From Neisseria leonii (GTDB taxonomy: Bacteria; Pseudomonadota; Gammaproteobacteria; Burkholderiales; Neisseriaceae), in assembly GCF_028776105.2 (NCBI RefSeq), contig NZ_CP145606.1, positions 372,001 through 436,000 on the forward strand: a stretch of 64,000 nt of DNA, given 5' to 3'. How positions within the stretch are numbered: position 1 is the first letter of the stretch; the number at the start of each line of letters is the position of its first letter. The notes under the pieces were generated by a model, which made no database searches, had not been told where the DNA came from, and was given only the letters and a program-made list of their open reading frames with translations. The position numbers and the translations under genes are program-made. Of the stretch, positions 58,730 through 64,000 are shown piece by piece.

Positions 58730-59689
58730 ATGTTGTATGCAGGTTTGGCCGTTTTGGCCGGTTTGGCGGTATTGGTATGGAGTGCCGACCGCTTTATCGA
58801 CGGCGCGGCGGCAACCGCCCGCCATTTCGGAATGCCGCCGCTGCTGATCGGTATGGTGATTGTGGGTTTCGGTACTTCGGCACCGGAAATGGTGGTGTCG
58901 GTATTTTCGGCATTGGAGGGCAGCCCCGGTATCGCTTTGGGTAATGCTTACGGATCGAATATTACCAATATCGCCCTGATTTTGGGTCTGACGGCGCTGA
59001 TCAGCCCGATTGTGGTGCAGAAAAGCGTTGTGAAAACCGAACTGCCTGTTTTGCTGGCCGTTACCGCTTTATCGGCCGGCCTGCTGCTGGACGGCAGCCT
59101 TTCTTTTTCAGACGGCCTGACGATGCTGGCGGTATTGGCGGCCTATATGCTGTGGACGGTATGGATGAATTTCAGGCAGGCCGGGCAGGGTGCGGAAACG
59201 GAGTCTGCCGGAGATTTGCCGCAGATGGCTTTGGGGCGGGGTATTTTCTGGCTGGCGGCGGGTCTGCTGATGCTGGTGCTCAGTTCGCGGCTGCTGGTTT
59301 GGGGGGCGGTGGAGATTGCGCAGGGGCTGGGTGTCAGCGACCTGATTATCGGCCTGACTGTCGTGGCTGTCGGGACATCACTGCCGGAGCTGGCTTCTTC
59401 GATTATGGCGGCGCGTAAAAACGAACACGATATTGCTGTGGGCAATGTGGTCGGATCGAACCTGTTCAATACGCTGGCGGTGGTCGGTTTGGCTTCCGCG
59501 CTGCACCCGATGGATGTTCAGGCCGATATTTGGCAGCGTGATTTTCCCGTGATGGCGGCTTTGACCGTTTTGCTGCTGTTTTTCTGCATCGGCCGGGGCG
59601 GTACAGGCAGAATCGGCCGCGGCAAAGGCCTCTTCCTGCTGGCGGCCTATGCGGCTTATACGGTTTATCTGATTTCGACGGCGTTTTGA
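58730..59689 (+). CDS. yrbG: Calcium/sodium antiporter of the YrbG family
   Basis: CaCA-superfamily cation exchanger with two inverted halves of about five helices each. The ion-binding alpha repeats are G-F-G-T-S-A-P-E-M-V-V-S near residue 46 and A-V-G-T-S-L-P-E-L-A-S-S near 214, and G-N-x-x-G-S-N occurs in both halves. Length 319. A DUS in the middle is translated as S-F-S-D-G-L. It is a single gene, not beside the lpt/kds genes as in E. coli. Confidence 0.92.
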   Translation: MLYAGLAVLAGLAVLVWSADRFIDGAAATARHFGMPPLLIGMVIVGFGTSAPEMVVSVFSALEGSPGIALGNAYGSNITNIALILGLTALISPIVVQKSVVKTELPVLLAVTALSAGLLLDGSLSFSDGLTMLAVLAAYMLWTVWMNFRQAGQGAETESAGDLPQMALGRGIFWLAAGLLMLVLSSRLLVWGAVEIAQGLGVSDLIIGLTVVAVGTSLPELASSIMAARKNEHDIAVGNVVGSNLFNTLAVVGLASALHPMDVQADIWQRDFPVMAALTVLLLFFCIGRGGTGRIGRGKGLFLLAAYAAYTVYLISTAF

Positions 59690-59730
59690 CGGAACGGTTC
59701 AGGCCGGTTTCCGATGCGTCTGATACGGCA

Positions 59731-59766
59731 AGGCCGTCTGAAATTCTGTTTTCAGACGGCCTTTTT
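59731..59766. terminator. DUS-paired terminator between yrbG and the YbaN-like gene
   Basis: AG-DUS at 59731 pairs with the inverted copy ending at 59761, followed by T. The converging genes on both sides can share it. Confidence 0.87.
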
Positions 59767-59794
59767 GACGGTTTGGTGTTTGGCGGAACGGTTT

Positions 59795-60160
59795 TCAGGC
59801 ATCGGGCAGGCGCGACATCCATACGGCGGTGGCCGCACAAATCAGGCTGGCGGAGGCCGGAAAATACCAGCTCTGCAAACCGAAACGCCACCATAACAGG
59901 GCGCAGGAAAACGTCATCATGATATAGGCCAGATATTTGGCGCGGCGCGGTACGGCACGGCGGGATTCCCAGTTGTGCAGTATCGGGCCGAAGCGGCGGT
60001 GTTGCAGCAGAAAGCGGTGCAGGCGGGGCGAGGCGCGCGCCCAGCAGAGGGCGGCAAGCAGAACCAGCGGGGTGGTGGGCAGCAGCGGCAGATAAATGCC
60101 GATAATGCCCAAGGCCAGTGCCAGTGCGCCGGCCAGCCACAGCAGCGCGCGCCACATCAC
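59795..60160 (-). CDS. YbaN-like (DUF454) membrane protein
   Basis: A 121-residue inner-membrane protein with the family start W-x-x-A-G-x-L-A-L-A-L-G-I-I-G-I-Y-L-P-L-L-P-T-T-P and F-x-x-x-S-P-R-L-H-R-F-L near residue 45. Three hydrophobic segments. Its ATG overlaps the stop of the DUF1415 gene. Function unknown. Confidence 0.87.
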   Translation of the reverse strand: MMWRALLWLAGALALALGIIGIYLPLLPTTPLVLLAALCWARASPRLHRFLLQHRRFGPILHNWESRRAVPRRAKYLAYIMMTFSCALLWWRFGLQSWYFPASASLICAATAVWMSRLPDA

Positions 60161-60726
60161 GGTTTCTCCTTATGCGGGCAGCCGACAGCGAGTTTTTCCC
60201 AGCCACGATGCCCCATTTCTTCCAGCAGGCGGATATTGCGCCCGAAAATCTGCTCGGGATCGGGAAAGGCTTCCACCGCTTTGGCGATACTCGCTTCGCG
60301 GATCAGGTGCAGAGTGGGATAGGGGCTGCGGTTGGTGTAATTGCCGATGTCGTCGGGCCGGCTGCCGGCAAACTGAAAATCTGGGTGGAACGGTGCGATC
60401 TGTATGATGCCTTCGACTTGGTTGTCTGCCAGCGCGGCATCGGCAGCGTCGAGCATATCGTTGAAAACCGGAAAATCGGGAAACAGAGTGGGGTGAACCA
60501 GCAAAGTGGTTTCCAGTATTGGCGGCGGCGTGGCGGCCAGATGTTGCAGTTCGCGGTCGAGATCTTCCAGAAAGCCGTCGAGATGACGTGCACGGCTCAC
60601 GCTGATGCGCACCAGCCCTTTGACGTAAGGGGCTTTGGCAAACGGGCAGAGATTCAGGCCGATAACGGCTTTTTCCAGCCAGTATCGGGTGCGGTTGGCG
60701 ATGTATTCGGTATCGAGGTCGGACAT
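60157..60726 (-). CDS. DUF1415 family protein
   Basis: A 189-residue cytoplasmic protein with the conserved block W-L-E-K-A-V-I-G-L-N-L-C-P-F-A-K near residue 16 and the segment P-F-H-P-D-F-Q-F-A-G near 113, followed by N-R-S-P-Y-P-T-L-H-L-I-R. Family function is unknown. Overlap with the YbaN-like gene shows the two are co-translated. Confidence 0.88.
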   Translation of the reverse strand: MSDLDTEYIANRTRYWLEKAVIGLNLCPFAKAPYVKGLVRISVSRARHLDGFLEDLDRELQHLAATPPPILETTLLVHPTLFPDFPVFNDMLDAADAALADNQVEGIIQIAPFHPDFQFAGSRPDDIGNYTNRSPYPTLHLIREASIAKAVEAFPDPEQIFGRNIRLLEEMGHRGWEKLAVGCPHKEKP

Positions 60727-60793
60727 GGGCGTTTTACGGTATCGGCAGGCCGTCTGACAAACGTGCTGCTGCGTTTTCAGACGGCCTGTCAGG

Positions 60794-61282
60794 TTATGCC
60801 GGTTCGGGTTGCAGGTGGGCCAGCGGCAGCGCGGTAGTATTTTTCACTTCGTTGAGGACAAAACTGGATTTGGCATCCTGTACACCGGGGTGGGAGAGCA
60901 GGGTTTCCAGCACAAAGCGGGAAAAGGCGTTCATATCGGTAAAAAACGCGTGCAGCAGGTAATCGGTTTCCCCCGTCAGTGCAAAACAGCTCAATACTTC
61001 CGGCCAAGTCTGTACGGCACGGGCGAAGTCTTCGCGTGCTTCCGTGGCTTTGTTGATGGACACGCGGATAAATGCCTGCAGGCCCAAATCCACCGCCGCA
61101 GGCGACAGCAGGGCGGCATAACGGCGGATGATTCCCGCATCTTCCAGCTGTTTCAGACGGCGCAGACAGGGTGAGGGCGAAAGTGCCACCCGTTCGGACA
61201 GTTCGACATTGGTCAGCCGGCCGTTTTCTTGAAGTACTTGGAGGATTTTTAAATCGGTTTTGTCGAGTGTGAGCGGCATCAT
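60794..61282 (-). CDS. Lrp/AsnC-family transcriptional regulator
   Basis: A 162-residue feast/famine regulator: N-terminal winged HTH (L-D-K-T-D-L-K-I-L-Q-V-L-Q-E-N-G-R near residue 6, recognition part S-P-S-P-C-L-R-R-L-K-Q-L) and C-terminal RAM domain (T-G-E-T-D-Y-L-L near 103). By position beside gcvT it matches the meningococcal regulator known to respond to leucine and methionine. Divergent from the glycine riboswitch-gcvT unit, whose promoter region it shares. AGGAAA precedes the ATG. Confidence 0.92.
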   Translation of the reverse strand: MMPLTLDKTDLKILQVLQENGRLTNVELSERVALSPSPCLRRLKQLEDAGIIRRYAALLSPAAVDLGLQAFIRVSINKATEAREDFARAVQTWPEVLSCFALTGETDYLLHAFFTDMNAFSRFVLETLLSHPGVQDAKSSFVLNEVKNTTALPLAHLQPEPA

Positions 61283-61471
61283 GGTTGTTTCCTGTATTTC
61301 TTCTTGTTTGCGGCCTTAATATAAGCTAAAAAAAATTAACCGACAATACGGTGTCGGGAATAATATTTCAAGAAACGGCAGCAGACGGTCGGTTTCTTGT
61401 CGGCAGGGTGCCGATTTTGTCGGAATATGCCGAATCGGGCGTAACGTTGGTACGGGGAGTGTAAAGAATGC

Positions 61472-61500
61472 TTGCCTGCAAACGGCTTTCGCGCCATAAT
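61472..61500 (+). promoter_or_regulatory. Promoter of the gcvT riboswitch transcript
   Basis: TTGCCT (61472-61477) and CATAAT (61495-61500), 17 bases apart, with start expected near 61507, directly before the first aptamer. Confidence 0.72.
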
Positions 61501-61510
61501 CCGACAGGAT

Positions 61511-61684
61511 TTCAGGAGAGAGCCGCAAGGCCGCCGAAGGCGCAAACACCCTATAATCGCTCAGGCAAAAGGACTGAAACCGTTCAAATCTGGAGAGCGG
61601 CGCAACGCGCCCACCGAAGGGGAGAAGACGCTCAGCCGTCGAAAATCTCAGGTTCAAGGACAGATGGGGCGGCGCGTTTGCGCC
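61511..61684 (+). promoter_or_regulatory. Tandem glycine riboswitch
   Basis: Two glycine aptamers in series. The first (about 61511-61578) has GGAGAG, the GCCGAAGGCGC core and CAGGCAAAAGGAC. The second (about 61588-61665) has GGAGAG, CACCGAAGGGG and TCAGGTTCAAGGACAG. A short linker joins them as in the cooperative class. A small hairpin (GGCGC-GTTT-GCGCC, 61671-61684) lies between the second aptamer and the gcvT ribosome binding site and may be the expression platform. Glycine binding most likely raises gcvT expression. Confidence 0.93.
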
Positions 61685-61708
61685 ATTAATATGCTATGGA
61701 GAAACCCG

Positions 61709-62809
61709 ATGACCGCCCTTAAAACCACCCCGTTCCACCAAGCCCACCAAGATGCCGGCGGCAAGCTGATCGATTTTGCCGGTTGGGAGTTGCCGATTCA
61801 TTACGGCTCGCAAATTGCCGAACACGAAGCCGTGCGTACCGATGCCGGCATGTTCGACGTTTCCCATATGCTCGTTACCGATGTAACGGGCGATCAGGCC
61901 AAAGCCTTTTTCCGCAAACTGATTGCCAATGATGTCGCCAAACTCGGTTTTGTCGGCAAAGCCCTTTATTCGGCCATGCTCAACGACAAAGGCGGCGTGA
62001 TTGACGATTTGATCGTATACCGCACCAACGAAGCCGAAACCCAATACCGCATCGTTTCCAACGGCGCCACCCGCGAGAAAGATTCCGCCCAGTTTGCCAA
62101 AATCGGCGCAGAATTCGGCATCGCGATCAATCCGCGCTACGATCTGGCCATGCTGGCCGTTCAAGGCCCGAAAGCCGTGGAAAAACTCCTGAAAGTGAAG
62201 CCCGAATGGGCGGAAACGGTAAACAATCTGGCCGTATTCCAAGGTGCCGATTTGGGCGGCGACTGGTTTGTCGCCCGCACCGGCTACACTGGTGAAGACG
62301 GCGTGGAAGTGATTCTTCCCGGCAGCGAAGCCAACGCCTTTTTTGCCCAATTGCGCGAAGCGGGTGTGCAGCCGTGCGGTCTCGGTGCACGCGACACCCT
62401 GCGTATGGAAGCAGGCATGAACCTCTACGGCAACGATATGGACGACGACACCAGCCCGCTCGAAGCCGGTATGGGCTGGACGGTGGACTTGAAAGACGAA
62501 AACCGCGATTTTGTCGGTAAAACCGCGCTGCTGGCTTTGAAAGAAAAAGGCGTGGCGTTCAAGCAGGCCGGCCTCTTGCTCGCCAAAGGCGGCGTATTGC
62601 GCGACCATATGGAAGTGATTACCGACGCGGGCAAAGGCATCACCACCAGCGGCGTGTTCTCGCCCAGCCTGAAACAGTCCATCGCCATCGCCCGAGTGCC
62701 GAAAGATTTCAACGGCGATACGGCCAAAGTATTGATGCGTGGCAAAGAAGTAGACGTGCGCGTGTTGAAACTGCCGTTTGTGCGCAACGGCAAGCAGCAG
62801 TTTGAATAA
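61709..62809 (+). CDS. gcvT: Glycine cleavage system aminomethyltransferase (T protein)
   Basis: Releases ammonia and passes the methylene group from the lipoyl arm of H protein to tetrahydrofolate. ATG 61709 ([10 protein letters not shown]) gives 366 residues, with GGAG eight bases upstream. Family motifs are [10 protein letters not shown] near residue 24, F-D-V-S-H-M near 49, the catalytic aspartate region G-Y-T-G-E-D-G near 195 and [10 protein letters not shown] near 230. Controlled by the tandem glycine riboswitch. Confidence 0.97.
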   Translation: MTALKTTPFHQAHQDAGGKLIDFAGWELPIHYGSQIAEHEAVRTDAGMFDVSHMLVTDVTGDQAKAFFRKLIANDVAKLGFVGKALYSAMLNDKGGVIDDLIVYRTNEAETQYRIVSNGATREKDSAQFAKIGAEFGIAINPRYDLAMLAVQGPKAVEKLLKVKPEWAETVNNLAVFQGADLGGDWFVARTGYTGEDGVEVILPGSEANAFFAQLREAGVQPCGLGARDTLRMEAGMNLYGNDMDDDTSPLEAGMGWTVDLKDENRDFVGKTALLALKEKGVAFKQAGLLLAKGGVLRDHMEVITDAGKGITTSGVFSPSLKQSIAIARVPKDFNGDTAKVLMRGKEVDVRVLKLPFVRNGKQQFE

Positions 62810-62899
62810 ATCGGTGTATTCTGCTTTCAGACGGCCCAAATGAAGAAAGGCCGTCTGAAAACGGATTGTCCGGTCAAACAGAAAGCAGAAAGGAATACC

Positions 62900-63019
62900 G
62901 TGAACAAAGCATTGCGGCTTGTGCCGCTGCTGCTGGCATTGGCTGCCTGTGATGCCAAAGATATCTGTCTGGATCAGGGCGGGCGTTATCATGAAACAAC
63001 CAAACAGTGCGAAAAATAA
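62900..63019 (+). CDS. Very small lipoprotein between gcvT and gcvH
   Basis: A 39-residue ORF starting with GTG after AAGGAA. The first 17 residues form a complete lipoprotein signal (L-L-L-A-L-A-A-C), leaving a mature peptide of only 23 residues with two further cysteines (D-I-C-L and Q-C-E-K). The ribosome binding site and the lipobox support it as a real gene. Function unknown. A DUS region (62826-62862) lies upstream, so it may be transcribed apart from gcvT. Confidence 0.68.
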   Translation: MNKALRLVPLLLALAACDAKDICLDQGGRYHETTKQCEK

Positions 63020-63104
63020 GTTTTCGGCCTGTGCTGCCTGAATGATTTCCGCTGTATCAGGCCGTTTGAAAACCGTATGACTGTTTTATGAATCGTAAGT
63101 ATTG

Positions 63105-63551
63105 ATGATGAAAAACATTTTTCTGGCCGCCGCCGCTTTTCTTCTGGCAGCCTGTGCCGCCACGCAGCCCGTCGGCCGGCAGATGGGGCAGATTCGGCAG
63201 GCTGTGGTTGCCAAAGGTCAGGTTGTCGATCAGATGCTCTTTGTCCGAGTGCCGTCGCCGGGCAATCCGGTGTCGGAAGGCATGATGCTGGCCGCTTTGG
63301 CTGCCGGTACGCAGAGTAACGCAGTCAAAGGGATTACCGAAATCCTGACGGCACGTCCGAATGCACCCTTGGGAATTGTCGGTAACAGCCGCGCGGTGAA
63401 TGTGGCCACGCTCAAACGCGCATTGGCCGACCTGCCCGCCGTCCCCGCTGCCCGCGAATATGCCGTTTATCTTGATGCTTCACCCGCCGATCTGGCTGCG
63501 TTGCAGCAGGCAGCGGCCGGGAAAAATATCCGCATTTTCGGTTTGCAATAA
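63105..63551 (+). CDS. Predicted lipoprotein upstream of gcvH
   Basis: A 148-residue lipoprotein with lipobox L-L-A-A-C near residue 17. The mature part has an N-terminal helix-like region, then alternating hydrophobic residues (L-F-V-R-V-P; A-P-L-G-I-V-G; Y-A-V-Y-L-D) suggesting an alpha/beta domain ending I-R-I-F-G-L-Q. Family not recognised. The start (two adjacent ATGs) has only a weak ribosome binding site. It ends 32 bases before gcvH, so the two are probably co-transcribed. Confidence 0.75.
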   Translation: MMKNIFLAAAAFLLAACAATQPVGRQMGQIRQAVVAKGQVVDQMLFVRVPSPGNPVSEGMMLAALAAGTQSNAVKGITEILTARPNAPLGIVGNSRAVNVATLKRALADLPAVPAAREYAVYLDASPADLAALQQAAAGKNIRIFGLQ

Positions 63552-63583
63552 ACCACACCCACCTTTTCAATATGGAGAATACC

Positions 63584-63967
63584 ATGAGCAATATCCCTGC
63601 CGAATTGAAATACGTTGCCAGCCACGAATGGCTGCGTCTGGAAAATGACGGGACTGTTACCGTCGGCATTACCGAACACGCGCAAGAGCTGTTGGGCGAC
63701 ATCGTGTTTGTCGAGCTGCCCGAAGTCGGCACCGGGCTGGCTGCCGACGAGCAGGCCGGCGTGGTGGAATCGGTGAAAGCCGCTTCCGATGTGTACGCGC
63801 CGATTGCGGGCGAAGTGGTGGCGGTAAACGATGCGCTGACTGCCGCACCCGAAACTGCCAACAGCGACCCGTACGGCGAAGGCTGGTTCTTCAAAATCAA
63901 ACCCGCCGATGCGGCCGATTTGGACGGCCTGCTGAGCGCGGAACAATACGCCGCAGAAATCGGCTGA
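63584..63967 (+). CDS. gcvH: Glycine cleavage system H protein
   Basis: Lipoyl carrier that shuttles the aminomethyl group between P, T and L proteins. ATG 63584 ([10 protein letters not shown]) follows GGAG at six bases and gives 127 residues; the ATG at 63572 lies too close to that site. The lipoylated lysine is K65 in V-E-S-V-K-A-A-S-D. gcvP is not in the window. Confidence 0.97.
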   Translation: MSNIPAELKYVASHEWLRLENDGTVTVGITEHAQELLGDIVFVELPEVGTGLAADEQAGVVESVKAASDVYAPIAGEVVAVNDALTAAPETANSDPYGEGWFFKIKPADAADLDGLLSAEQYAAEIG

Positions 63968-64000
63968 GTGCGTTAAACGTTCTCGGCCAAGGCCGTCTGA

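Overview
The window comes from a Neisseriaceae genome, most likely a commensal Neisseria. The main evidence is the 12-base DNA uptake sequence AGGCCGTCTGAA (the AG-DUS dialect). It occurs dozens of times on both strands, very often as head-to-head pairs that form transcription terminators, and the more meningococcal AT-DUS form (ATGCCGTCTGAA) is a minority. Gene content and order also fit: nqrABCDEF, an Lrp/AsnC regulator beside gcvT, and prpB-prpC-acnD. Most of the window is fairly GC-rich chromosomal housekeeping sequence. I see no prophage, IS transposase, CRISPR array, rRNA or tRNA.

Layout. 1-7.9 kb: the end of thrC, then the complete six-gene Na+-translocating NADH:quinone reductase operon. 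7.9-14.4 kb: an XRE regulator, NAD malic enzyme, an acetaldehyde-type dehydrogenase, a small esterase, a VanZ-like protein and YebC. 14.8-21.2 kb: a catecholate-siderophore TonB receptor under a Fur-box-like promoter and a 1275-residue FAD/Fe-S dehydrogenase. 21.3-25.8 kb: the 4.5S SRP RNA gene, two hydrolases, proA and htpX. 25.9-27.7 kb: tryptophanase preceded by a 20-codon leader that keeps the Trp/Asp/Pro spacing of the TnaC arrest peptide. 28.1-31.9 kb: pgeF, ubiC and uvrB.

31.9-34.3 kb is the accessory spot: an AT-rich membrane/coiled-coil gene whose C-terminus reads into a repeat, five copies of a palindromic GTAGGTCGGAT...ATCCGACCTAC element, and two local duplications. 34.3-41.5 kb holds methylcitrate-cycle genes (prpB, prpC, acnD) separated by two drug/metabolite-type transporters, a DUF1543 gene and a 45-codon ORF, with no prpF next to acnD. 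41.9-64 kb holds recX, gph, hflX, an M48 lipoprotein protease, acnB, pstCAB, an aminotransferase, ilvA, a D,D-carboxypeptidase, an elaB/yqjE/yqjK-like trio, yrbG, an Lrp-type regulator, and gcvT and gcvH behind a tandem glycine riboswitch.

How the parts work together. Central carbon and energy genes dominate: sodium-motive respiration (Nqr), C4 and acetaldehyde oxidation (MaeA, aldehyde dehydrogenase), the TCA and methylcitrate cycles (AcnB, PrpC, AcnD, PrpB), and amino-acid turnover (ThrC, IlvA, ProA, aminotransferase, TnaA, Gcv). Two RNA-level sensors of amino acids are visible: the glycine riboswitch and the tnaC-like leader. The DUS is used as uptake signal and terminator, and in five genes it also supplies the stop codon. 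Gene boundaries were read directly; functions are inferred from recognised family motifs, without database searches.
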